Of a stretch of DNA of 64,000 nt, positions 22,501-34,400 are shown piece after piece. The stretch covers positions 3,782,001-3,846,000 of the forward strand of contig NC_052139.2 in assembly GCF_016086655.4 (NCBI RefSeq), in the 5' to 3' direction. The notes under the pieces were generated by a model that did no database searches, was not told where the DNA came from, and saw only the letters and a list, made by a program, of their open reading frames with translations. The stretch's first letter is position 1. Each line of letters starts with the position of its first letter. The position numbers and the translations under genes are program-made. Source of the DNA: Lepeophtheirus salmonis (lineage: Eukaryota; Arthropoda; Copepoda; Siphonostomatoida; Caligidae).

Positions 22501-23529
22501 AATTGATATTTCAAATATTTTCTAATAAATAAAATTACCAACAATACCATTTTTGTCTGTAAGGATAAATACGTTTTATGTTAAGCAGATCCTAAAATAA
22601 AAAATGGTCATTTTTGCAATGAAAAATTAGAGATCTCGCTTTATATATTCTTAGATATGTAAAAATTACTCTGGTTCTTAAAATGGTGGAGGAAAAGATC
22701 AGGATAAACTTAGATATTGGACTGAGTCCCTCGGATTGGTTTATTGTAAGGTTCTAACTGTATTAGGATAAGTGGCTTATCTCCAAAGTATAATACAAGA
22801 ATCAAGAGCTCCCTTTTGGGTTCATGATTACTTCTCTCCAGCAATATTTAATTTGTATTTAAGGATCTATTAGATTACTAAAATTATTTTTTCCTATTAA
22901 ATTGGTGCTTTATCCACAAAACGAACCATTATTATTTGCTTCATAGAAGTGTTAATTTTTTAATTGATTCTACGTTTCATTTGAGTTTAAAAATAAAAAC
23001 TTCAGCAAACGTTGAAAAAATTAAATATTAGGTAAGGGGGTGTAAAAACCTGGGGCTCCTTCTGAATGTTATGCAAAAGGTTACAATTTTTAGGACAGTA
23101 AATTTATTTCATTTTCGAACCGATTGTCAAAAATCCCATTACCTAACATGAACGCCAGTTATAAGAAGATTGTAGATAAAAGTGACAATTTTATACCTAT
23201 CAGTATTCAAGTAGATTCATTTTTATTTCTTTGATTTTTCTCTCACCCATTTCCTTTAAGTCTTTTTAATCCCACCTAACTCATTTTTTTATTTTCAAAT
23301 TTGTAATATTGTGAGAAATAGACAGTGGTTATTGTAACATAATGGGGATGTTCGCAGTGGGTGAGCTGTAGGGGCTGTAGCACCACAGATAAAAGATTTT
23401 TTTCTTTTTAGTTTATTTTTTTGGGGTAAGATGAAAAACTTTTATGCAAAAATAGGGGTAAAATATTTTTTGTAAAGATTTATTTTCTTAAAAAGAAAAG
23501 TCATTTGGGCAAATTATACAGCAGAGCAA

Positions 23530-23760
23530 AAAATTAAAAATGGATTTTGAGTTTTTATTTCAAAAAATAAATATAAGAAATTTAATTTTTTGTAAAAGGC
23601 TATAGTTTTTTCAAAAGTTTTTTGAAAAAATTAAATTTTAGTGTTTTTTTTAGAAAAATTAAATTTCTCAATTTTTTTTGAAAAAAATTAAATTTTCCTT
23701 CAATAGCTATGAAGTTTTGATTTTTTTTCAAAGAAATTAATTACTTTATATATTTCTTTT
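23530..23760. repeat. AT-rich degenerate tandem repeat (GAAAAAATTAAATTT-like units)
   Basis: Units resembling TTTTGAAAAAATTAAATTTT are reiterated several times after a GGGGCTGTAGC segment at 23370. A comparable array lies at 49610-50030. Confidence 0.5.
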
Positions 23761-24294
23761 ATTAACGTAAACTTTGACCAGATTTGCACTTTTCTTTGAT
23801 ATTATTTATCAAATTTTCACCCCCATTTGCTGATTTGTGGTAATACCAAATAAAGATTGATTACACATCGAATTTATAATTAATTTTGTGAGTGCATGTT
23901 TTTTCATAATTTCTTCCTATAACTTGTTTACAAAATAACTCTAGGTATTTCAGGGATAAGTCTAAAAGGCCTTTATTTTTTCAATGAGCTTTACCATTAA
24001 TCTATCTCCTTAATGTTCAACATATTCTCCGTTTTTTATAACCTGGACGACCGGCCTTGGGGCCATACCGTTGTATTTAACGGTCTATCATTCACACAAA
24101 AATTAAATCTAAAGTTTAATTAATTCTAGCCTCATAAAAAGCTATTATAAACGTATCCCTTCATAGCATATACATTCAGAGGAGTAAGTTATTTCTGTTA
24201 CCTTTGTGCATAAAGCAAAGTTTGTTTGTCATCTGTCTTTCTGTCTGTAAGAAAAACAGTCACGGGTACAGTTTATATAGTGGCATATGTATAT

Positions 24295-24454
24295 GAAATA
24301 ACAATTTAATCGTACTAATGAAATATTGCAGGCGTGTGTATGTAGCATCGAGCGTGTATACTGGGTGATCCTTGATGAACCTTCTATAAAAATTTGTGAT
24401 TTAAGAAATAACAATGTGGTTGTATTAATGTAATATTGTAGGCGTGTGTATGTA
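24295..24454 (+). repeat. Two 50-bp direct repeats spaced 110 bp apart
   Basis: 24295-24344 (GAAATAACAATTTAATCGTA ... GGCGTGTGTATGTA) recurs at 24405-24454 with a handful of changes. The GC-richer AGGCGTGTGTATGTA core is identical in both copies. Confidence 0.75.
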
Positions 24455-25321
24455 TAACAAGAGCACTGTTGTTTTGTTATTGGCCTCTTATGTATTTGTA
24501 TATCATATACCATGTGCATTTTCAGTATATGTTAAGATTTGATTGAAACATCGGCGCTAGTATGTAAAACGAATTAACTCTTCCAGGCGTTTTGCATTTA
24601 GCATACCGGTTTTTTTTTATATTTTTGTTAGTCAATTTTTTTCTCCAACCCTTATTTATTATTTCTCATTCTGGAGGAGAAGACATGTAATATGAATTGT
24701 TATATGTATTGAGTAGTTACGTGTGAGTGTGCTCATGAAAAACGAAGAAAAACACTAAGAATTTCTAGGGGAAATATCTTCTATAGTGTAAAAGCAAAAT
24801 TTATATTCTAATCGATTCTGTTACTCCAGGCAATGCAAGGCATAGATTTATGCTTGCATATTTTGAATAAGCTCCGATGAATCTCAAGGAGAGAATAAAA
24901 TGGATATTGAAAAAGTTAGGAGCATTTCGAATAATCCTTTAAATACTAATAAACTGAACTATTTCATCTATGTAGTAGAGGTGGGTGGCCTCTCTGCGCA
25001 TATAAAAATGTTATATAGTAGTTTTATTTCTAAACAATGTCTATAAAAAAAATTGCAAAACGGTATCCTTTGAAAATTTTACTATTTGGAAAGCAATCAA
25101 TGTTAATTTACTGCAGCCAAGACTCAGCAAATGGAAGTATAAGAATTAATAAATATAATATAAATGAAGAATACAAGGACTTAGTTTCTACACGTAATAA
25201 AACGAGCACCATCGCTAAGAAAATGATCTTTTTATTAATGAAATTTTTTTTAGAGAATCGAGGAATAATATTTGGAAAAACTTTAAAAAAAAGATTGTTT
25301 TACTGATTAAAGAAATATATA

Positions 25322-26239
25322 CAGGGTGTCCACGATAAACTGCAACTACTTTAAACTTCATCCAGATCCATAATGTGGATATTTGGGGTTAAATTATACT
25401 AATATAAAAGGTTGCGTGAACAATACACTATAACTTCCACCATAACTGTTTTGACAAAAAACAATAGTCATCATGGAACAAGCAAGGAGAGACGCCATCC
25501 TCGAATTGGCTTGCGCGGGACACAAGCGCTCTGCTATCTACAAGCTTCTTAACCACCCCAAGACCACGGTGTACCGGGTCTTCAATGCCTGGGAGGTTGA
25601 GGGGAAGGTCTGCTGCAAGGCCCGCAACATAAGACGTGACCGAATCCGCACTCCCCGCTTCCTTGAAGGCCTCTGGAAGTCCATCAAGGCTTCGCCGGGG
25701 ACTTCCTTGTCCAGGTTGGCCAAGAACAGTGGAGTGAGCAAGCAGCTGGTCTCCAAGACTGTGAATGAGGACCTCGGGTACAGGTCATACCGAATGACCA
25801 AACAACACATCCTCACGGCATCCATTAAGACCACCAGGCTCACCAACGGTAAGCGTCTCCTCAATGACCTGAAGAGCCATGGAGGAAGAATCATCTTCTT
25901 CTCCGACGCGAAGAACTGGACTGTTGACAGAAGCTACAACGTCCAGAATGACAGGTGGCTTGCCAAGGAGAGGTAAGAGGTACCTACGGTCTTCACCACA
26001 AAGTTCCCAGCTCCATTACGAGGGAGTGGAATGCTGTCGATTCTGCGGAAGTCATCAGGTCATGCAAATCCTTTAGGGACAGGATGGAGAAGAAGGTGGC
26101 TGCTGAGGGAGGACATGTTGAATAAATTTATTGTTTAATATCATGTCTAACCTTTTCATATTAACAAATACACTCCAAATTCCATTTTTATCAAGCAGGT
26201 TGAATTTTAAGATAGTTCCAATTTATTGCGGACACCCTG
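25322..26239 (+). mobile_element. Internally deleted mariner (family of 53547-54812), 918 bp
   Basis: The termini CAGGGTGTCCACGATAAACT and, inward from the right, CAGGGTGTCCGCAATAAATT form TIRs. TA flanks both ends (25320-25321 and 26240-26241). Against the sister copy at 53547 this element is about 360 bp shorter: sequence jumps from AAGTTCCCAG to CTCCATTACGAGG at about 26010. In the sister, CTCC stands at both breakpoints (54237 and 54594), so the deletion probably arose by microhomology repair during gap filling. The element retains both ends and could be mobilised in trans. Confidence 0.9.
25473..25976 (+). pseudogene. Mariner (DD37D-like) transposase, truncated
   Basis: The 167-codon frame starts MEQARRDAILELACAGHKRS about 150 bp inside the left TIR, as expected. 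It has two helix-turn-helix units: residues about 19-40 (SAIYKLLNHPKTTVYRVF) and 79-100 (LSRLAKNSGVSKQLVSK). The first catalytic aspartate is D145 in FFSDAKNWTV, where the following residue is Ala instead of the Glu seen in the sister copy. A TAA after RWLAKER ends the frame. Past it, the second and third catalytic aspartates were removed by the internal deletion, leaving only the last 30 or so codons near 26015-26120. The protein could bind DNA but not cut it. Its long antisense frame is a shadow. Confidence 0.9.
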
Positions 26240-26241
26240 TA

Positions 26242-26860
26242 TATATAAAATAAAATAGTACGTTATAAATATTTTAAAGTATATTAGAGACAAATTTAAA
26301 ATTATTTAATTAAATATATTCTATTAATGTTTATCTAATTTCTTTAAAAAGTTCCAAAATATCCAAATTGCAAAAAAAAAAAAATAGTATGGATTTTTTT
26401 GAGAAAATGTATTAGTTACGGTTCTCATTAAGGCTGTCCTCTTTTCCCTCTATACTTGGAGTCTTGTTTCACTGCTGGACCACTGGATAGGTGGAATTTA
26501 GGAGAAGTGAAGCCTTCCGCTCTTACATCATACTCCCCATTAAGGATGCGTAGTGGCTGAATGCCTCAATATATGAGGCCCAAAAATAGTCCGTTCCGAC
26601 TCCAATCATTTCGAATTGTGTCGCCTGCAAGACTGCAACAGGTACTGAATAGACAAAGACTGATAGAGAAAATCAAATCCAATTTATCAGCCCACGTATA
26701 GTACAGTGATCAAGATTGTATGCCCTGACTTATTATTATTCCACAAGGTGTTCCTCAGAGCTTCGTACCTAAAACAATACATTAAACTATTTTTTGAGAA
26801 GGTTTTTATTGACTTAAGTTGATGTCAGCTGTTGTTGGGGATTAATATACGGTTTGGTCA
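26242..26860. other. Non-coding DNA, less AT-rich, unassigned
   Basis: 26440-26660 is less AT-rich. A minus-strand reading there (VGTDYFWASYIEAFSHYASL) followed by a GTAAGAG donor-like site looks faintly coding, but I cannot assign it and no exon partner is seen. Confidence 0.3.
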
Positions 26861-26861
26861 C

Positions 26862-27638
26862 AAAGTTGGAAATCTGTGTCATGCTGGTAAATCATCGCAC
26901 CAAATATTTCGAACTTTGAGAATTTCAATGAGTCACAGTTCTGTAAAATATAACATCAAGAAGATTCGAGAGACTAGAAATATTTAGGACAAACTAAAAG
27001 GTTGTCTCCAAGGTCAGCTAGTGAACCGGGAAACTTCTTGTAAATTAAAGCAAAAATTTAAAAAAACACAAACAGATCAATGCTTAAAAAGGGCAAAGGA
27101 GATCAATGTTTCAAGGACTTCGATAGGTCGAATCATCAAAAAGTGTCCCTTTAGACCTCCAAACTATTCAAAAGTGGGAGGATAGTCGATCCCATACAGT
27201 TTGAGTAGGGCTTTCAAGTGAAGGAGAAAAGAAGGAGGAGGTCTCTGTATGAACACAGGTGATTCCATTGCATATGTATCGGAGGATGTAGTCGTTCCGT
27301 AGATTGAAAACAACTCATCTAAACGATAAAGATGATCTTTTGGAAGGACAGAACTCCAATAGATATTAACATTCATTTCCAAGAGTGGCTTAGAGAAAAA
27401 AAAAAAACATTTTTGGGGCAAGTGCATTTGGCCCCAAAAGAGTCCCTATCGTAACCCCTTCGATTAATTTCTGTTGTGTCATCTAAAGTTAAAAGTAAAA
27501 ATCCACCACTATTTCAATTTGGAAGATCTCCGTACAGCAATTGTGACATAAGGGGTCAAACTTCCCAAATATATGGTGCATGTAGCGTGTGAGCCATTTC
27601 AATCTCGTCTCAGAGAAGTACGAGTAATTGATAAATAA
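26862..27638 (+). pseudogene. Decayed mariner transposase, central part lost
   Basis: The N-terminal third is readable from 26862: KVGNLCHAGKSSHQIFRTLR with SMSHSSVKYNIKKI as the first HTH, then KKTQTDQCLKRAKEINVSRT and IGRIIKKCPF as the second. The middle, including the first catalytic aspartate, is unrecognisable. From about 27330, IFWKDRTPID...FQEWLRE marks the second aspartate. In another frame FWGKCIWPQKSPYRNPFD gives the third, followed by NLEDLRTAIV and ACEPFQSRLREV to the TAA at 27636. Stops and frameshifts are numerous. It is a different family from the 25322 copy, judged by sequence. No inverted ends were found. A minus-strand frame at 27164-27427 is a shadow. Confidence 0.75.
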
Positions 27639-27639
27639 A

Positions 27640-30440
27640 GCGAGTATATCAAATAAACTATGAAATATAGATTAAAGTTCAATAAATGTATGGAAATATT
27701 TACTTTTAATATGTTAATCTACGATCAACATATCACTAAATTAATAAACATTAAAGAGGTTTAAAACTTACAGTAAACCCTGTATGTATTTTTTTCATTC
27801 ATTTTTTAAAATTTCATATTAACCTCAAAAATACTGTGCAGCCTTATTTTAAATATTATGTTTCATTTTCATGCCCACTTACTAACAATACAATAATTAA
27901 TAATTTCAAACATAAAAATAAAGGTAAGTTTGAGAGACGCAATATTATATTGACAATATGCTTCAGCCTCAAATTTTAACATTGAATAATCCATGCATTT
28001 TTCTGACATTTTTTAAATATTAATGAATCTTAATTTCATCTTTACATTCATAAAACACATAATTACAGAACTATTGTTCAAACTTTTAGAGGAAATGAAA
28101 TAGCAAAATTCTATCACAATCAAATACAAGGTTGTGTGATTTAACATTATTTTATTGTTCCGTAAAAATGTTTCTAATAATTTTATAAAGGAACTACATA
28201 ACTTTAATATGTTTAAAATATTGTATATATTTGACATTAAGTTATGTCTTGTCTTGATATATAAAGTTTCACTCAACGTTCCCTCAAAATTATGTACGCA
28301 TTAAAATATATATACAATTTTAATTCTAAAATAGACAACTTGTAAAGTAATTAAAACGTTACAATCAACAATCAATGGCAAAATAAACAAAAATTAAGGC
28401 TAGACAGTAATGTTACATTTTGCAAGATCTAAATAGGACGATTTTGGATGGTTCTCTGGACAGAAGTAACTTTAGACAATCGATAGTGTCACATCCCAGC
28501 GATGCCCCAAATTGACTTTAAAGGAACTACGTTGCTCAGTGGACAACCCACTCAGGAGAAATTATTTTTTTACACTCAATGTCCGTATTTTCAATCGTAC
28601 CTCATGTCGGTACTTTTATTTTATCATGCACATTTTCACCAAGAGAATCGGGGAAAGGCCCGAAAACGGTTGGTAGTAGCCAAATAAATCAATCGTACCA
28701 ATTGATATATATCTCATAAGTAACAACCATATTTTTCTCCACAATTTTAAAAATGAATTCAATTTACATATTTCAAAATATCAATATTCTTCATAGTATT
28801 TTAATCAATACTACAGTATAATATTGTTTAAGCCTCCCCATAATAAATCTGAATCCCCAAAAGATGTTGATTATATCTTTTCATATCCGAACAAAATATA
28901 AAAAACAACTTTTTCTTTGAAACTTATCTAAGTTATTAATTTTGAAACATCTTATTTCGGGATTATTTGGTTAGATCCTATTTTTGACAGAACGTCGAAT
29001 ATTTTTAGCACATCTTTGAGCAAAAGTGTTTGTCCGGGGCACTCATGATATGTATCAGTATTGATTGACAAGCATTGAGAAATAATTTAAAAAGAAACAT
29101 TCATAAATAAAATAACAGCGCCAGCTTAAGAAATGTACTTATATATATATAAAAAAACCCATAGGGAAATTTTCCTTCTTATGAATTTCTATAATGATGA
29201 TACCAAAAAGGAAAGAAGTTGAGTCTTTGAGGATTTTAAAAATTCATGTTTCTTCTATACTATTTTTGTATTATATAACTGGCATCGAGAGAACGTTGAC
29301 CATAAGCATGTTTTTCTTATATTCGGATATGACTGTATATTTATATACAATAATCAAAATAATACAATTTAAATAAATTATTACGTAACTTTGTTGCTAA
29401 TTTTTGAGGTTAAGCCCCACCTAACATTCAATGCCCCTGTTACTAATTAATATTTTTTTTAAATACATTCCTACAATGCAATTTGTATATAATATGTAAA
29501 GAAAATTACAAAATTATCTGACAGGTTTTTACGTACTGTATTTCACTTATTACATTTTGAATTTATAAGCTTTGACAATGAAGGATTTTTCCATCACTTT
29601 TCAAAATAAAGCTAGTAAATTCAATTATATGGGTACATTCATAGTTATTTATTGAGTAATTCATAGTAACCTCAGAACAAAGGGGATTGCTCTGCCACGT
29701 TTTTTTCTTCAAAAGGTTACGGGATGTGATTGGTCTTTGTTCTGGTATTAAGTCTTAGCCTTTTGAACAACTTGTTAAAATTTTGTAAGCAATTGGGAAT
29801 TTTTTGTTTTGGTACATTTCGAATAAATATATTGGATTATTTTCATTTCATTGCATAATATATACAAAACATACAATGCTTAACAAATATCAATAATTTA
29901 TATTTCTTTCAATATTGGTTTTCATCAGATTGAGGACGATGCCATCTTATATTGTCCAATTGATTTATTAGTGTCTATGGTAATTATTGACTACTGTTAG
30001 TATGTTATGAAATGTTTCACGTTTATTGATGTGTTTTCATGTATATCTACATAGAATGTTTTTTCTAATCTTGAATTATGATTCGTGTAAAATTCTGTAT
30101 ATACGTTTTTTCATCTTTTGCGCAATTCATTGTTATTTCACGTCTTTTGATAGGATTCATCTAATGTAATTTAATAAAAGTCAACGTTTCGGATAGCTTT
30201 TCTTTAGAATAAACCAGAAACATAAAATATTAATTAAAACCATACTTCATAGTATCTGAAAAATAATTATGCTCTACAACTTATATAAGTTATTTTAAAA
30301 CAAAAATACATAACCCTGATCCTCTACAAAGGACATTTATATTCTACATTTTTTGAGCGAGGTTACGTGAATTTTGAACATTATTCATAAACATAGTTTT
30401 TTTTTATTTTTTATTTCAACCGTCTTGACTCCTATTTGTC
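27640..30440. other. AT-rich non-coding DNA
   Basis: No gene, RNA or transposon end is recognised. Short frames (28013-28276 minus, 28502-28687 plus, 29194-29376 plus) are low-information. Confidence 0.5.
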
Positions 30441-30441
30441 T

Positions 30442-31450
30442 CTATAGTCTAACCAAACAAACAACAAATAGATTTTCCACGATTGATTTTATATTAATAT
30501 ATCTGCTCTTTAAAAAATCAGAGCTTTTATTCAATATTCGAAATAATGCCAAACTATCTGGCCCAATCAATTCAAACAAATCATTTGTATTTTCTTTAGG
30601 TATATGTAGAAATTTGGTAGTTCCATATCTATTTATGCATTTTGAAGGGTTTTCTATTTTCATAATTTTACTCCTAAATCTAACTTTTGCCGCTCTATCG
30701 ATATATTCCATAAATAATGCTAATAGAATCAATTCTTCTGTTAAACAACACATATGCAACCCCATCGCGTTGATAGTGGCTCATGACAAAGTAGGTTGTA
30801 CACTTTTATATTCTAAGACAGTATAAATTAGATTTAAATCATTTATATGAGCAGATGTAGAAGATACGGCCGGCCTTTATTTACCAAGGAATTTAACAGT
30901 GCATGCAGAAATGTACAAATTGCTTTAATTATTCTAATTGTACAGGCTATATATAGTTTTATATTTCAAAACTTTTTTGAAATCTTCCAAATTAAGAAAC
31001 TTCTTAACCTATTGATACTTCATATTGGAGAAGGATTACTCACACATTCTTGGGGTTCATTAAAAATAAGTGTCTATAATTAGGCCAAAATAACTATATG
31101 TACAGCAATTGTGGAATATATATGTAATTAGAAGCAGATACATTCCTTTTGTTTGATGCTTTTGTGTCAAAAACCATTGCCCAAAAATGTTCTGTACATT
31201 TCTTATCACTCAAATGATTGATGACCTAGTCATTGCAATTCTCTATTTGGATAGATCCAATATATTCTGTAATTCTACTCCTTCAATTGTTGAAACAAAT
31301 ATGTGTAATCTTTTTTCCGAACAATTAGGATTTTCAAGAGTTTCCATGATTTTTCCATTCCAGTGCACTGCATTAATGGAGGGGGGTTTCCAAAAACTTA
31401 TAATTTGTTCTGCATTACTAGTGACTCTTTCAAAGCTATATTTGTAGGCT
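30442..31450 (-). pseudogene. Decayed member of an expanded arthropod transposon-like protein family (HWDGK / TEEL type)
   Basis: Reading down the minus strand, 31447-31300 gives FWKPPSINAVHWNGKIMETL and later CSEKRLHIFVSTIEGVELQN. About 200 bp on, SAHINDLNLIYTVLEYK appears with a stop before MGLHMCCLTEELILLALF. The frame then runs 107 codons to ELIGPDSLALFRILNKSSDF and ENLFVV. In the order and spacing of HW(D/N)GK, APxNDL, HLxxLxEEL and S.xLFxxL.xxxxFL, this matches a family I recall as present in many copies in arthropods and cnidarians and behaving like a transposon. Its biochemical role is unknown to me. Stops, frameshifts and loss of the central 'CFDTT' part make this copy dead. The plus-strand frame over it is a shadow. 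Confidence 0.6.
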
Positions 31451-34400
31451 TGAGCATCACTTAAATTTACCTTTTTTTACATCAGCGTTGTTTGCTTTGA
31501 TCAATGCTGACGTTATTTCTGTCATGGCTTTGACTCAATAAATCAATTAATATACTTTCTTAATATTCCTAAATACAATTATATAAGTGAAACTACATGA
31601 AAATTGATATAACTTACATCTTTATTAGACAAATTGAAATCTGTTTTAAGTTGAAAATTTATACTCTATTTTTTTTAAATTGCGAATTATCAGACACTTT
31701 TCTCATATTTTGCTTAAATAAAATAGCTACATATATATTTGGTCTTTTGGTCAAAAGATAAATGCTATTTTGTCATCATGTCTTGAACAATATTGCTTTT
31801 TTTCGTGAGACTTTCTCTTCAGACTAATCAGCATAATTTCTTACGCATTGCTAGGGAATAATCGCATGTTTTGTTTTTCAGGAAAACACAAAACCTCATA
31901 ATCTCTTCTGGACTCATCCCTCAGTCCACGGATCGACTACGAGTCCCCAACGCCCAAATACTCTATAAATGTGAGTGCACTGATATGCACATCTTGTCCT
32001 TTTTTTTGTTATTTTTCTGGCATTCTTTACATTAACTGCTCTTAGATGTTGCATGAAACTTTTAACACAACCTTTCATTTTTTCATAATTTTGAAGGGAA
32101 AAAAGGAAGAAAAGATTGTGAACAAACTCATGAGGAAGTTCCTTCAACTCAGTTCAAATTTGACTTTGGATGTGGACAAATGAGTCTGGAAATATAGCGG
32201 AAGTACATTTTCTGAAGCTGTATTTGGAAGTATAGCTAAAAAAAAGTTGGATCCATATAAAAAACACCAAATCAAAACTTTTGAATCTGACATATTCAAA
32301 TATAAACATTGCATGATTTTAGTTTTCATTAATGATTGCCTTCTTGCAGGGTGAGTCATCTAATTTTTCTTTGAGAGTTGCGAAGAATTCAAAGGAGTAT
32401 TTCATCATAGGATATCCGTTGCTTTTGTTATAAAGTAAATGATAATAAATTATCATGTAGAGTCCGTAGCCAAATTCAACAACGGTAGTGAAAACAGTTT
32501 GACTTGCCCTGTATGTTAGTATTTTATTTTTTGAAATTTTGTTTTATTTCCAGGAGTACATTTGCTTGCTCTATAGGAGAAGTGGGAATAAGTCAATATA
32601 CAGATTGCAAGTCACGTTTCTACTCACAAAACCAAGTCCTTTAATATTTTTATCGACCCCTCAAATTATGAGGATATTTGTTTAAAATGGTCCTCAATCC
32701 ATTAAAGGCTCGAGTTTTATCTTTAAAATCCAATTCCTCAGTCTTTCATTGTGAGATCAATTGAGTCTCAAATTTTCAAAATATAGACTCCAGTGCGAGT
32801 CACAAGTAGCGAGTCCAAGCCCGCACATAAAGAGTGAAGATTATTTATTTGAATAATATTTGATGTTCTACGTATTACCTTATATTTGTTTTGTATTTAT
32901 TTAATCCATCTATTCTAATTAAAAAATAATCATAATTGAGGTATTACCTTCATTAGTTCTCATGAAGGCAAAAGTAATTAAAATATTAACAGGAAAATTA
33001 AACATTACTACTCATGATGATGAGGATATATCTATTCATTAGTATTTTAGTTTTGATGGAGGTTCTACTTGTTGAAGCCATAGAGAAAGAAATATATTCT
33101 GGCCATAAGTTATTTTTGATAGCATTTTGTCATTGTGAGTACGTTGTTACCTTTATTATATATTAAAACCTTTCCACCAAAAAGAGAAGAGAGAAAAGGT
33201 TCGAATCAGTTGCTAGTTAGCCAATTCTTCTCAACTATGGAATTATTTTTTAATAATTGTTGATATTGTTAAAACCTTAATAAGGCTTAACTTTAATTCA
33301 ATCAATTAACGTTCAGAACACTGAAGAGGTTTAAAACGTGTTGTAATATAAAGCACAAGATTCCATCCACTAAATACACTTGGATCAAATGGGTAAATAA
33401 AATAATATTGTAATTGTTTTTTGCTTACTTATTAAATACAAAAAACCCAATAACCTAAGATGATACAGTAAAACCAAAGATCCGGGTGGAAAATCGAAGC
33501 ACTGGCAGCCCTGCGCATTTGTCCAAAACTGATGAATAAGTCTTTTGATCCATCATTTCCATGTATCTCTAAAGATTTAAATTAAAAAAAAAAAAAACCT
33601 AATATTTCCGTAATTTATCGTGATTGAGGCCGAGATTGACCAGGAACATCTAACACCAAAGTCGAAAAAATGGTGGCAAAGGTTCAAAAATATTTACAGG
33701 GGCTATCAATCCCATTGGGATATCAGCAGCAACAAAAGTGCAAGGACAACAATCTATTTTAATGTTATACCCAATTTTATAAATAAGTGATATATTATAA
33801 ACTACTCTTATTTTTTTTTTTTTTTTAAATGTCAACTTCTAATGAATATTATGAATTACTTTAGTTCAGTTTTCTTTTGTGAGTCATTTAAATCATAAAA
33901 TAAGTTTAAGATATAAAAACGTAAGTAAAATGTACCATATTACTGGAGAAAAGTAACCTAACTTTGAGATCCCACCCTCGGAGCAATAATAAAAATGCCT
34001 GCGCCATTTTTGGCACGGCGATAATCCTACATATGTAGAACATTTTGAAAAGAGTTGAACAATTTTTTTTTATTGTTGATCAAGTACTTGCTTGTGTATT
34101 TCAGGTTTAAAAAAAATCAAAAGTGAGGCCATAAGAAATTTAAACATTGTACCTTTGACTTCATTTTTGGAATCCTCACACTTCAAAATGGTAAAGTATC
34201 CAATTTCAAGAGGTAATCTCTTTTGGATAAAAAAATATAGAAGAAAAAATAGCGTTCTGTAATAAGACATTAAAGCGACTGTGAAAATTTTGGCCTGAGA
34301 CGAGTATCTATATCTTAGAAGCAACTCTGAATTATTTGCCGAAACTTGGCACACTTAATCTACTCATGAATTTGAGCTTGTGTGCCAAAAATAATCCAAA

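Larger units (their letters stand above)
22501..25318. other. AT-rich non-coding DNA with tandem and low-complexity repeats
   Basis: No gene is recognised. Specific repeats lie at 23530-23760 and 24295-24454. A short plus-strand frame at 25037-25306 is Lys/Ile-rich and unrecognised. Confidence 0.5.

Noticed and set aside
25538..25894. 118-codon minus-strand frame
   Set aside because: Antisense shadow of the transposase at 25473-25976.
27164..27427. 87-codon minus-strand frame
   Set aside because: Antisense to the second-aspartate region of the mariner remnant at 26862-27638.
30374..30826. 150-codon plus-strand frame, Ile/Phe/Leu-rich, membrane-like
   Set aside because: It lies opposite the minus-strand family remnant, whose conserved blocks explain the open frame.
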